A stretch of 64,000 bases of DNA, taken from the NCBI GenBank assembly GCA_016081115.2, contig JABTTQ020002181.1, positions 186,001 through 250,000 on the forward strand. The letters are read 5' to 3'. Within the stretch, counting starts at the first letter, position 1. Each line of letters starts with the position of its first letter. This DNA comes from Rehmannia glutinosa (Eukaryota; Streptophyta; Magnoliopsida; Lamiales; Orobanchaceae). A program made the translations under genes and the position numbers. The notes below the pieces were generated by a model. The model saw only the letters and a list, made by a program, of their open reading frames with translations, was not told where the DNA came from and searched no databases. Of this stretch, positions 24,398 through 34,298 are shown piece after piece.

Positions 24398-24906
24398 TTT
24401 TTAATTTGCAATTGTAACTCTTTATCAATTGTTTCATTCTTTTTCAATCTAATTTGCAAATCAATCCAAGTTCTCATATTATTGATATGCTCAATACCGT
24501 TCTCATGTTTTTTAAGTCTCTCATTTAAAAGATTCCAATCATCAAGACCTTCATTTGCTAGTAAACTAATATTTTGCACCGATTTAAATAATTTGCAATA
24601 AAAACAATATACTTTGTTTGCATCTTTTGAGTACACTAACCATTTTCTATCTTGATTCTCTCCATTGGGTAATTTTCTTGTATAATGAGAATATGAAAAA
24701 TATCTAGAAAGCCCATCTATCGAAAATTTGAGATTACTCTCTCTTATAGGTCCCTTTTCTACCAAAATATCTCTTGTTTTATTATCGATGTTATCCCAAG
24801 TTCTTGGATCAAATATATTCAAAGCATGACCTGTTTGTTCTGATTCATTTTCATTCTAAATTATATTATCAACTTCTTCATTTAAATCATCATGAGATAA
24901 TTATTT
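24398..24906 (-). pseudogene. hAT transposase, TTF-type zinc-finger block
   Basis: The minus-strand reading from about 24900 to 24398 gives NIFDPRTWDNIDNKTRDILVEKGPIRE, then SRYFSYSHYTRKLPNGE and VYCFYCKLF (zinc-finger Cys pair), then a helical part ending IKKAK, where the MULE-like insertion begins. This order is diagnostic for the TTF zinc-finger N-terminal domain of plant hAT transposases. One in-frame stop lies near 24857. After IKKAK the frame runs into the foreign inverted repeat, so residues beyond it are not hAT. Confidence 0.88.
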
Positions 24907-25681
24907 TTAACCACCTCAACTTTACCCCTTTTTACACTTCACAACCTATAATTTAATTTTTAACCTTTTGCATCCTAAACTACGAAAATAATTACACTTT
25001 GCACACTTTGGATGATTTTGCCCCTAGGATTTTATTTTTTAATAAAAATAGTTCTAGTTATCCCTTTAAATTGCTCCATAATGATAAATATATTGCATTA
25101 TACAATAATCATAAAGTTTTTACTCCATAATCAATTTGTTTTTCGGATTTTTCGAGAAATAAGAACCCAAATTTTTTTGTAACTTGTTTTGTTCGTGGCA
25201 TTGTTACACCTACTTAGATCCAGTCTCTATTCAGAGGTTTTAAATGGATCATGTCAGGTTTCCAGCCTATAAACTCAACAAGACATACTTATATCCAGAT
25301 CTTATTTCAAGTATTTATCCGTATACAAATTGGGTCTATAGACTGAAAATGAAAATAGTCCATTACGACCATATCAGGCTCAACATGCTTCCATAAAATT
25401 AATAAATCCCTTAAAATTCATACCTTTTTTGACCGAAACAGCACCGGGTGAAATGGTTCGCAACACCACCAATCGGAAAATTATTGCCCCCAGATCATTT
25501 GACAAACAACTCCTCACTGTTCAACCTCACCCTCGGGGAAGATGATCTGCAAGTTACCCGACTCCTTCAGCAACTGTTTAGCACAGCCTTGGTTCGTTTC
25601 CTACTCCAGATGTTTAAGTAATTCTTAAACGGGATGAATTAATAGAACATTATGAACACATGTTGAAGCAGAAAGCCTCTT

Positions 25682-25710
25682 TTTATTAAGAACTTAAAGA
25701 AAAATTTATT
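25682..25710 (-). terminator. Pararetrovirus poly(A) signals
   Basis: Two AATAAA hexamers on the minus strand (25687-25682 and 25710-25705) lie about 180-200 bases after the expected transcription start below the TATA box. In caulimovirids a poly(A) signal in the leader a short way from the cap site produces the terminally redundant pregenomic RNA. The spacing fits that arrangement. Confidence 0.6.
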
Positions 25711-25913
25711 ACATCAGTAATCTCCTTTTGGGAGGAGAAAACTTGTTTAGCCTCTCATAAAGGCTATCACACTCTTGTACATAAAATTAAAAACTAAACT
25801 TTAAAACTGAAAACACTCTCTAGAAATTCTAAACACTCCATAAATTTTACAAAGGAAATTTATTGTTAGAAGACTAAGGAAATGTTCGATGTCTTTAGCC
25901 TTCTGAAACTCTT

Positions 25914-25922
25914 GTTTATATA
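25914..25922 (-). promoter_or_regulatory. TATA box of the pararetrovirus promoter
   Basis: The minus strand reads CCTCTATATAAACAAGAG, very like the TATA region of plant pararetrovirus full-length-transcript promoters. It sits about 180 bases downstream of an as-1-like element and upstream of the poly(A) signals, in the position expected after the last viral gene. Confidence 0.75.
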
Positions 25923-26100
25923 GAGGTAAGGGCTGCCTCTATTCCTTGGATTATCCCATCCACTTGCTGAAAGTAGTGGAATACTTTACTATCTTCACAT
26001 GGCTCGGGTCCCTCCTTGTCTGGTATCCAAGGCAAGTTGATAAGGCTCCAAAGCCAGCTGACTCTTCTTTTTCCGTCTTTTAGCTAGATGGAATCTTATG

Positions 26101-26118
26101 ACGTCATTGCTTACGTCA
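26101..26118 (-). promoter_or_regulatory. as-1-like element (two TGACG motifs)
   Basis: The minus strand reads TGACGTAAGCAATGACGT: two TGACG cores spaced as in the as-1 element of the cauliflower mosaic virus 35S promoter, which binds TGA-class bZIP factors and responds to salicylate and auxin. The site is intact although the viral genes around it are broken. Activity in this copy is inference. Confidence 0.75.
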
Positions 26119-26355
26119 TTAACTTGAATTATCAGCATCTTGATGAGTTGGATGCCAATTACTAGAGCTGACCCACTTTTTGTCTCTTTGCTGAGTGGGT
26201 TATCCTTGAGTCACATGTCTCCTTTAACTTTGTCGGGGAATCTACTTTTTTGGTGGTCCCCGAAACTTTGGATACTTCTGTGACTTTTATTCTCCGTCGC
26301 TGGGTCTTCTCCGATCAACTTTTGGCCGCAATCCTTTGCCAAATTCCGGTTCTTT

Positions 26356-27072
26356 CTAGTTTTGACATTCGGGACAGACCCGAAATTCCCAATGGCCGAT
26401 GTGCGCCATATTGCAGTATTTCCGGCGAGTTTCTTTACTCCCCGACAGCTTGTTTTCCCACAGAAGATTTCTTTTCTTTACGAACAGGTCTTCTGCAAAC
26501 CTTGTTGTTTTTTCTGTCATAGTATTCAACAGGAATGATCCGTTCACTGAATTTTGATAAAACTTGAATGGAAACTTGACTTTGTCCATCTCAGTGAGAC
26601 AGACCCACAATCCCCACACCCTTCTTGTTGTAATTTGATCTTCAGTGAAGGTCATGGCCAATTGTACTTCTTCTGAATTAGCCTCCTTGATATTTTTGAA
26701 GGCTCTTTCATCTGGTCGTCGAAGCCTGATGTAATGGAAGGCTTCATGTCCACCCTTTCCGACGCAGACTCTGCCGCACTTATGAAATACAACTCCAATG
26801 TATCCCCTCGTTTAAAGGTGTCATTGTTGGACCAACACTGTAAAAGCTTGACTTCCGGATCCACTTTGGCAATTTTGTGATCTCCGGGAAGGTGGTAAAG
26901 TAGTATAGATCGAGGCCAAAGCCCCAAACTCGTACCACCTCTTTACTTCTTTGGTGGAATTTGGTAACATCCAAACCCTTGGATATTTTTCAGAAATATA
27001 GATCTTTGTTTTTTCTGGAGATATCCCTTCTGTAATGTCAGTTTCTCCCAATTTGCCTGATATTCCTGCCAA
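26356..27072 (-). pseudogene. Pararetrovirus last gene, possible transactivator (TAV) remnant
   Basis: Three overlapping minus-strand frames (27072-26821, 26927-26652, 26661-26356) read as one interrupted protein with two frame changes. It includes KIYISEKYPRVWMLP and RWYEFGALASIYTT, then FPFKFYQNSV and WENKLSGS. The position after RNase H and before the promoter is that of the caulimovirid transactivator/inclusion-body gene. I do not see a clear signature for that family, so the name rests mainly on position. The part between 27530 and 27072 carries stops. Confidence 0.5.
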
Positions 27073-27529
27073 GAAGAAGAAACTTTAATCTCGTTAATAT
27101 CAATCTTAGAAGTGCCCATCATAGGCCCAAGATTGATCTCTTAAATCTTTACCCCGCACGCGTCTTTGGGTTGATGTGATAACTCGGGATTTGACTACGG
27201 AGTATCAGTTTTTCCTTGTACCAACATTTCTGCCAGCTTAGGACTTGTGCTAGAGGTATTGGAATCCCCTGCTACAGGTTGGGGAGCCCTGCGCTCTAAA
27301 CGCTCCGTTTGCTTATTAGCGGCCCGGAGGAGTGGCCCTTGAAATGCCATCCTCAACTGAGAGTGAGACCGGACACATGCTCGTATACGATCGGTTACTT
27401 TTTCCGATCATTCCTTTGTAATTTCCCAGCCAAATCAGCATTGATGACCAGGGTATCAAATTCTCGGAGTAGTATTTCAAGCTGGTCTCCAAGATGTCTT
27501 GATTTGTGAGGATGGAATCGCCTTCAATT

Positions 27530-28876
27530 CCTCCATCTCTTGTTAAAAAATCTGCAAGAACATTTTCATGAGATTTTATAATGACAATATCATAATCATA
27601 ATATTGACATTGAGCTTGCCATCTAAGTATTCTAGCTTTTTCTGGTTTTGATTCAATTTTGTTTTTCAGAAAAGCTTTAACACTTGAATTATCAATTTTT
27701 AAGATAAACTTTTTAGCCAGTAGGAATAAAGGCCATTTCTTAAAAGCCTTTCTGACTGCAAAGAATTCTTTCTCGTTGATATGCCACCGAGTTACTTGAC
27801 TGTCTGTAAAAAGACCGCTGCAATATCTGCATGGCACTTCACCATTTGGTGTAGCTTTAGTAAGAACTGCTGCCCACCAATAATCACTGGCATCTGTGTA
27901 AAGAACCAGTTCATCTTCATCCTGTGGAATCGCACGTTTAGGAAGCTTTTTGCAAACTTCTTTAAGCTGCTTAATTCCTTCTTGATGTTCATTTTCCCAT
28001 TTGAATACTGCATCTTTTTTAAGCAATGGGCTGAACACCTTCCTGTAGTGCGCTAAATTGTTAATAAACATCCCAGCAAAGTTAACAACTCCAAGAAAAC
28101 TCTAAAGATGCTTCTTGTCTTTCAGCGTATCTGGAAATCCCTGTATTTTTTTCTACAATATGACTTTGTAGAATGATTCCAGATTCGTCGATCTCAATTC
28201 CGAGGAATTCAATCTGTCTTGTTGCGATCACCGCCTTCTTCTCCTAAAGCACTAATCCTTCTTTATGACAAACATCTGAAAATATCTCCAAATGTTTGAG
28301 ATGTTCCCTCATGTTCTTCGATGCGATAAGGATATCATCAATGTACACGAACATGAAACTGAAATAATCTTTGAAAAGATTATCCATCTTCCTTTGATAT
28401 ATCTGGGGTGCGTTAGCCAATCCCATAGGCATCACGTTCCAAATATAATGTCCTTGTGGTGTAGAGAAAGCTGTGAACTTCTTGCTTTCTTCATCCATCT
28501 TAATCTGGTAGAATCCAGATTTGCAATCGAACATTGAGAATATCTTGGCACCTTTGATACAGTTAACCAGATGTTCTCTGCTTGGGATATAGTATCCGTC
28601 GAACTCCAAAATATTATTAATCCATTTGTAATTAATAACAAGTCTTGGCTTTCCTCTTTTGATTTTTCCATGGTTTCTGACTAAAAATCCTAGACTGTTG
28701 TATGGAGAAACTCCTGGTGAAATCAACTTAAGGTCAATATGTTCCTTAAGTATCTTCTGCATATCCTCACGATCTTCCTGATTCATAAGGATTGGTTTGA
28801 ATGTCACGAACTCGTACTCTTTTCCTGGTTTAATCTTTAAGGAAGCTTTGAGCTCGTTTTTGTCCCACCATGCCAA
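27530..28876 (-). pseudogene. Pararetrovirus reverse transcriptase and RNase H, broken
   Basis: 28876-28244 holds the RT: RLVINYKWINN, FSMFDCKSGFYQIKM (motif A Asp), TPQGHYIWNVMPMGLANAP and FVYIDDILIAS (YxDD box). A break near 28240-28075 separates it from 28071-27530, with the RT thumb end (NNLAHYRKVFSPLL) and RNase H: LYTDASDYWW (first catalytic Asp), WHINEKEFFAV (Glu) and ADFLTRDGG. The WHINEKE and CRYCSG wording is of caulimovirid rather than gypsy type. The catalytic residues are present but the gene is split by stops and a frameshift. Confidence 0.9.
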
Positions 28877-28930
28877 AGGATCTTCATTATAATTCCTTTG
28901 GATCTTCTTCTTAATATCCTCAAGTGATAT

Positions 28931-29572
28931 CTATTCTTCTATTGTAACATCATTTTGCGGATTCTCCATTAGGCTCATCATCAATTTTGCAATTGCCTCT
29001 GGAGGTACTCGTTCTTCTCCTTGTATTTTGAATGAATACAAGTTATTATCCCATATTTTCTTATCTTTTTGGTTTGAACCAAATTGTCTATAGGATAATA
29101 ATGCTTCACCAAATTTTCTTCGATCCGCCATCTTTGGATTCCGAAGTTTGGCTTCATCACCACGCTTACTGCGAAAATTAATAGACATTTTTCTGTAAAA
29201 TGCTTCCTGCAGTCTTTGGACAATAATCTTATGATCACATAATGTTGTGAAAATAAGCCTTCTTGTCTCATTCTCCTGTATAAATCGCTTGAATGTTTGT
29301 AGGAAATTGTTTCCTAGCAAGACATCTGCTCCTGTGTCATGAAAATAAATTGGTGGCGTCTTAACTTTGTACCATGGGGTACCGCCTGCGCCTCCGATCA
29401 TGATTTCTGCTTGTTTAATTCCTCGATTAAGGATAAGGATACTTTTAGAGAAATCTCTTCCTGCAATAGCTAGAAAATCCTCTCCAATGTCTTTGGGAAA
29501 GACATCCAAAAGATACATATTTAAGCACTGAATCAATATAGGCGGCGAAATACTCACCCTTGTATTCAACAT
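28931..29572 (-). pseudogene. Pararetrovirus aspartic protease, N-terminal part of pol
   Basis: The minus-strand frame contains YFHDTGADVLLGNNFLQTF, the D-T-G-A active site and the following ILG-type beta strand of a pararetroviral retropepsin, about 90 residues in. After it comes the linker that leads to RT. It is separated from RT by a stop near 28931 and from the movement protein by a short gap near 29590, where the movement-protein frame ends at 29615. The position matches caulimovirid pol. Confidence 0.85.
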
Positions 29573-29614
29573 ATAACATTCCGATAGAAATGTATATGGA
29601 GAATGGACTAGTGG

Positions 29615-30600
29615 TCATCTGATTCTGTATCTTTTATTAGCCACTGTGAACTCCATTCCGTCTTGTAATCTTTCCCAGGGTTTATGATCCTCGAGAAATT
29701 CAATTCCCAGTATTAATTGTTCTGGGATTTTTCCTGCAATTCCTGTGATAGTCAACTCAATTTCTCCTATCTTCAGGCTTCCTTGATACCGTCCAACTAT
29801 TGGTTGTTGGAGATAATATAGAACATCACAAGGAAAAATATTATCCTTTTGAGTGATGTCGAATATTACTTCAACTTCTCGCCATCCTTCTGGACATTTC
29901 AGCTCTCCTGCTGTTTTGAAAACATCTGGGATACGCTGAATTGTGCTTGGTCTCTTTTCTTCCCAATGGCTGCTACTCGTCATTCTGTCATGTTGGAAAG
30001 ATATCCTTCTTGGCTCAACTCTAAGACTTCGACTTTTGTTGAAGACTGGTTGATCGTGTATTTTCATATCGATCTCCTTGATAGTTGGAGACTCAATAAT
30101 CTCTGGTAAAACCACCCTGGCAAAGTCCTCGAAAATCCTTGGGACTTCAATAAATTCCTTTCTTAGGAATACTTCTGAATGATGTATATTCGAGAGAGCA
30201 TAGGATATCTTGTATGTGATCGAGTTGGGTCTATTTCCTTCTTTCATCAAATCATCTCTTTTGAAATCTTGATGAAGAGTTAGGACTCTACTGAAATCTC
30301 GATCTCCCAGATTGTATGCAATTTTAGGATAGACATTAAATGCCGATTTCCCAGCATACAAATTTCCTGTAACTGCTCCAAGGCATGAATCCTTGAGGTT
30401 TGAAATTCGCTTGTCAAAGATAGCTAGATTGAGTAGCGAATCTATCCCTTCTTTGAATGTTGCTTTAATAATGACTCATATGGCTCCGATATGAATCCAT
30501 GAGAGTGTATTTGCAACTTCTCTTTTAACTCTGCTTTTGATCTCCTGAATTTCTTTAATAGGGACCAACTGCATCTCGATCATGTTACTCGGTAAACTCC
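29615..30600 (-). pseudogene. Pararetrovirus movement protein (30K type), interrupted
   Basis: From about 30575 the minus strand reads VPIKEIQEIKSRVKREV, then WIHIGAI followed by an in-frame TGA near 30479, VIIKATFKEGID, DKRI, CLGAVTGNLY and AGKSAFNVYPKIAY. The G-A-I, D-x-R-I and G-N-L-Y-x-G-K words match the core of caulimovirid 30K-superfamily movement proteins, which form tubules through plasmodesmata. The frame then runs open to 29615. A segment just upstream (30830-30585) with VSHKTLMRIMKEDP may be its N-terminal extension, in another frame. Confidence 0.8.
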
Positions 30601-30828
30601 ATCCGAATAGCAAATTCTCCGGTTGTTACCATGTGGATGATTTGGTGTTTTCTATTACGAAACCCAATTTTATCCAATGCTTTTTCCATAGCTCCGATTG
30701 TAAATCCATCATAGACTTGAAGCTTTGGATCTTCCTTCATGATTCTCATAAGAGTTTTATGAGAAACCATCGTGTGAGAGAGGAATCCTGACATATCCTC
30801 CCTGACTGTCTGCTGAAGAATTTTTTCT

Positions 30829-32331
30829 TCACTCCGATTCTGAGCTGGAGTCACTTCCATCGTCAGAATAGATTTCTTCTTCATAGATGCTTTCATCTGA
30901 GGGTATATCCTCAAATTGATACACCTGTATAAGATCTTGATAGTAGACAACTTCCTCAATTTCTGGTGTAGCCTCGAACTGTTTGACTCCTCGTTTTTGA
31001 TTGTCTGGGCAATCCGTTGAGATATGCCCTCTTGCTCCGCATGTCCAGCAATTACTGATCTTTGAAACTTTCATTTGCTCACGATGTGAGCACGCCTGAA
31101 AGTTCTCCTTCCCGGTGTTCTCATTGGTACTTGCTTGATTAGACCACGATGAAGAGGCTCTACTCTGCTTGGTCAGGCCGGTCTTTGCCCCGTTTTGTAA
31201 CCGGGCTTTTGTTTTGACCAAAACCTTCTAGGTCTCCATGAAGACCGCTTCTTTTGTTGTTGCTTCCTCGGCGGTATGGATGGCTTTCGCTCCTTCTTCT
31301 TCTCGTGCCACTTGGTTGACCTCCCACAATTGGTGGGATGTCATTATCCACGCAACATAGATGAACCGCTTTGTTAATTCCTCTTAATCTCTTGTAATTC
31401 TGTCTGAGCCGCTTGGTAACACCATTCATATAACTTGGCCTTTAGGAAAGACATTTTTAAGCCCACGTTTCTCTTCCGCTCCATCCTTGTATTCCCCGAT
31501 AAGCATTTCTCTCCGGGGACTCGGAATCTTGGCAAAGAATAGGCATGCGACTTCCTTTTCTTTAATCTTGGATTTCCACCGGTATTCGGTGAACAACTTG
31601 ATATATTCGTCAATATGACAAATATCATGTAACTCAAGGCTATAGAGGGCTTGTTTATATCTCTTTCTCTTTTCATCCTCTAATCCCTCGAAATAACCTG
31701 TGCCGATGAACTGGATTTTGAATAGTTTTGCCATACCACCGACAATTCCTTTAAGTGATTCTCTTGATGTGACCAAACCTTTTGTACTAGCATCGGTCAT
31801 ATCCCAGGCAATCTTCACCGATCCTTCAAGACTCATTTCAAGGAGTAAAATGAATGAATCCTTTGTAAGATCAAGGGTTCTATTTGAAATTCTCATAGCT
31901 GAAGCTCATTCATCAATGAGAACTTCTCTATTTTTAAAATCTGGGATGTCCAGATTTAACATCAACCCATATGGATGTATTGGGTCGAGGTGCGATCTTC
32001 TATAAGGCGTCTGATAAACATTCGGCCTTTCGGTAGGTTGTCGAGTCCCCGCAAGAGGGTTTCGACCTCCTGTCCCTGAAAGTGGATCACTCCCAGTCAT
32101 GAAATCCCCAGCGTGTGGCATCCTCTCGTCCCGAGCTCCATGATTTGAACCCGTACTTTCTTCAACGTTAGGATTAGCTGGTGGAGGTGGTGGAACTGGT
32201 CTCCCTGTTGGATCATAGGTGACCAATGTTCCATCTCCTGTGTTCATCTTTAAATCTACAATTCCTAATCCTGCGAAGGATTCTGCAAGGTCTTGTAGAT
32301 CTTTAAGATTCATCTTTTCCATATCCATCAT
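30829..32331 (-). pseudogene. Pararetrovirus coat protein with CCHC zinc knuckle, frameshifted
   Basis: Successive minus-strand pieces make one coat protein: a Pro/Gly-rich N-terminal part (32331-31906), the capsid core (31896-31426, with LEGSVKIAWDMTD, RYKQALYSLEL and CLFFAKIPSPRREML), and the C-terminal part (31221-30829) with CWTCGARGHISTDC, a CX2CX4HX4C knuckle, then an acidic Ser/Glu/Asp tail. A basic knuckle followed by an acidic tail is usual for caulimovirid capsids. Frame changes occur near 31900 and 31230-31430. Confidence 0.8.
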
Positions 32332-32333
32332 TT

Positions 32334-33006
32334 TTAATTTTTGATGGATTTTCCTTTGATTAGAGCAATGAACTTTTCCTCATCTGTCATTTTTCGTATA
32401 ACTTCGGTTGGTTTCCCTTTTTGGTGTAAATAGGGTACTGTCCCGAAATCTATACGCTTCTTTCCTCTGGAAGAACTCGGCCTGTCCTCCAGGTTCTTGA
32501 CTCGTTTCTGAATATCATGAAGGAGTTCAAGAGTTTTTCTTCGATATTTTACCATCGTCTCCATCCGGTTGGATTTGATGAATTTATCTTTGGTAGATGA
32601 ATATGGCGGTTGCTATAATTTCGCACCGCCGTCTTCGGACTTCTCTAAGATCTTCGGAGAACTTAGATTTGTCTCTGGGAAGTATCTCGTTCCACTCGGG
32701 TACTCCATCGGGAATCATTGTTTCGATGGGAATTTTCATGAACCGTTTCTTGAAGGTTCATCAAGTGAACATATAAGGTCCAGTTAAGCATCCAGAATCG
32801 CGCTTTATAATATTCGCTCGCATTTTGCATTGCCTTAAGGTTTCCCCATCGGCTCTGCTGTTTTTTTCTTCATGTTGGTATTCCCAATATAAAACTTGGT
32901 CAAGGTGTTCTTGTGCATACATCGTCAATATTGACGATATGTCTGTAAAGGGTACATCTCGGACATGGTCAGGATCCATAATCTCGGAGTAATTTCTCCT
33001 CACCAA
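32334..33006 (-). pseudogene. Two small ORFs upstream of the pararetrovirus coat gene
   Basis: The first (33006-32761, 81 codons) begins MVRRNYSEIMDPDHVRDVPF and is charged and helical. The second (32564-32334, 76 codons) begins METMVKYRRKTLELLHDIQKR, a likely coiled coil, and ends four bases from the coat frame's start codon. Small leader-proximal proteins, often coiled-coil and virion-associated, are common in this family. I do not recognise either one specifically. The 32565-32760 gap between them has no clear frame. Confidence 0.5.
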
Positions 33007-33054
33007 TTGTTAATTACATAAATATAATAAATTTAACTAAAAGTTCATAATAAA

Positions 33055-33071
33055 CCTAGGCTTTGATACCA
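33055..33071 (-). other. Pararetrovirus minus-strand primer-binding site
   Basis: The minus strand reads TGGTATCAAAGCCTAGG, close to the TGGTATCAGAGC complement of the plant initiator-Met tRNA 3' end used by caulimovirids to prime reverse transcription. It lies just upstream of the first small ORF, so the integrated copy begins almost exactly where minus-strand synthesis starts. Confidence 0.8.
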
Positions 33072-33311
33072 TTTTCGAAGACCGCAAGACCTTGAAGAGT
33101 AGTCGTAGAAAATGCAATAAAATTTATCATCCAGGTTGCAAAGTGCAACAACTTTTAAAGTTCAGAGGGTAAACTGCAAATCAGCTTTCATAAAACCAGG
33201 GGTAAAATCGGAATTTTAACCAAAGTGCAAAATTTTGTAAAGTGTAGGTTGCAAACTGTATCGTTTCAAAGTTCGGGTGGCAAAGTGTAAAAACCTGTAT
33301 AGTTCGGGGTG

Positions 33312-33551
33312 TTAACATTCTTTATCCCAATCATCATTATCCTCTTCTCTCAGTTCTTCTTGCTCATTCGTTATATGTTCATTTAGTTCTTCTTGATTAC
33401 TTGGTTGTTGTAATTCATTAATTGGATCTTCGACCGAAGAACTACTTTTAAAAAACTTATCAAGAGCTCCTCTTTGAGTTTTAATCACCTCATCAATTCT
33501 TTTTCTTTTATTTCCTTTTTGACTTCCAGATGAATATTTTATTGGTAACAT
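33312..33551 (-). pseudogene. hAT transposase, N-terminal block
   Basis: The minus strand begins MLPIKYSSGSQKGNKRKRI and includes TQRGALDKFF, the usual start of TTF-type hAT transposases, then an acidic linker ending DDWDKEC at the border of the TTAA-bounded unit. The next part of this protein is found 8.4 kb away, at 24900. Upstream (33560-33990) is likely leader, with poly(A/T) tracts. Confidence 0.8.
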
Positions 33552-34107
33552 ATTTGCACAATTGCACTATAAGCTATAAATTCAAATCCAAAAACAAGAA
33601 CACACCACTTGTTAATGAAACTAAGAATCAAACAAATACAAACACTTAAAAGAGTCAAAGAACAATAAAACATGATTTGTGTTTGAAGCCTTTCAACTCT
33701 GCAACTGAAACAAGAAAAAAATGCTAGAGTCAACAATTGTAAAAAAAATATATATATTCTAGATTAGAAATGAAACACAAGAACTGTAAAAAAAAAAAAA
33801 AACCAAGAGAAAACCAAAAGAATGGAGTATTATCACTTACAGTCATAAGCCCTAACCCAGAACAATTTAACACGATTATCTGAATGCTTGAAAATGAAGA
33901 AATGGTGTGAGTTTTTTTTTATTTGTAGCAGAACCCTTGCTCTTCACTTCCGTCAATTTGTAAGATAACAATGAATTGTACTTTGGTTGGGAAAATAGGT
34001 ATACTAATATGGACCTGTGGTGTTTTGTAGGCTCAATTTAAATATTTTTTATAGTCCACGTATTTGTATTAAGGGCCCAACTTACCTTCATTCCTCCAAA
34101 AACTATG

Positions 34108-34141
<34 letters not shown>
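34108..34141. repeat. (TA)n microsatellite
   Basis: About 15 uninterrupted TA dinucleotides sit inside the right end of the hAT element, followed by further TATATAC words to about 34170. Confidence 0.9.
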
Positions 34142-34147
<6 letters not shown>

Positions 34148-34298
34148 CGTATATATAGACATATATATACATATTTGGTGCCCCCATGGCCATTGCCCAC
34201 CTAGAGATACCTCGGGGCGGGGCTGCCCTCACCTTAAACAAGAAAGTTTAAGGCGAACTATATACATAGGAACATGTTTCTAACCCGTAACATTTTTG

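Larger units (their letters stand above)
25440..33090 (-). mobile_element. Endogenous pararetrovirus (Caulimoviridae-like), about one genome unit, defective
   Basis: In order on the minus strand: primer-binding site, small ORFs, coat protein with CCHC knuckle, movement protein, aspartic protease, reverse transcriptase, RNase H, a possible transactivator region, then promoter and poly(A) signal. Coat before movement protein is the order of Cavemovirus/Solendovirus, not Badnavirus, Petuvirus or Florendovirus. Total length (about 7.5 kb) matches one caulimovirid genome opened near the minus-strand primer site. Every large gene is cut by stops or frame changes, so no infectious product is expected. 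The left limit is approximate: the sequence beyond about 25440 no longer resembles a viral leader. Confidence 0.85.
24907..33315. mobile_element. 8.4-kb unit bounded by TTAA and about 130-bp inverted repeats; carries the pararetrovirus
   Basis: The left border (24907 on) reads TTAACCACCTCAACTTTACC and the right border, reversed, TTAACACCCCGAACTATACA. Similarity continues for about 130 bases in each arm through shared words TTTTTACACTT, TTTGCA-CCT, CACTTTGG and GATTTT(A/G)CCCCT. TTAA lies at both junctions; I cannot tell a duplication from terminal bases. The unit interrupts the hAT N-terminal coding region. Between the left arm and the virus (25040-25440) is unrecognised AT-rich sequence. No transposase was seen apart from the viral genes, so the superfamily is unknown. 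Confidence 0.6.
19560..34225 (-). mobile_element. hAT transposon (TTF zinc-finger/DUF4371 type), opened by two insertions
   Basis: The boundaries are set by a perfect 8-bp duplication CCCTCACC at 19552-19559 and 34226-34233, the length typical of hAT. Terminal inverted repeats are short and diverged: left CAAGGCCGACCCTGA, right (reverse complement) CAGCCCCGCCCCGAG. The transposase is on the minus strand in three exon-like blocks: N-terminus 33551-33312, zinc finger 24900-24398, catalytic and dimerisation parts 21435-19755. The gaps between blocks are exactly filled by the elements at 24907-33315 and 21444-24397. Without them the host element would be about 3.3 kb, a normal autonomous size. 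Stops throughout mean it is dead. Confidence 0.88.

Noticed and set aside
29615..30361. Reading the movement protein as a host gene
   Set aside because: Its core words and its place between coat and protease fit a caulimovirid gene, and it carries an upstream in-frame stop.
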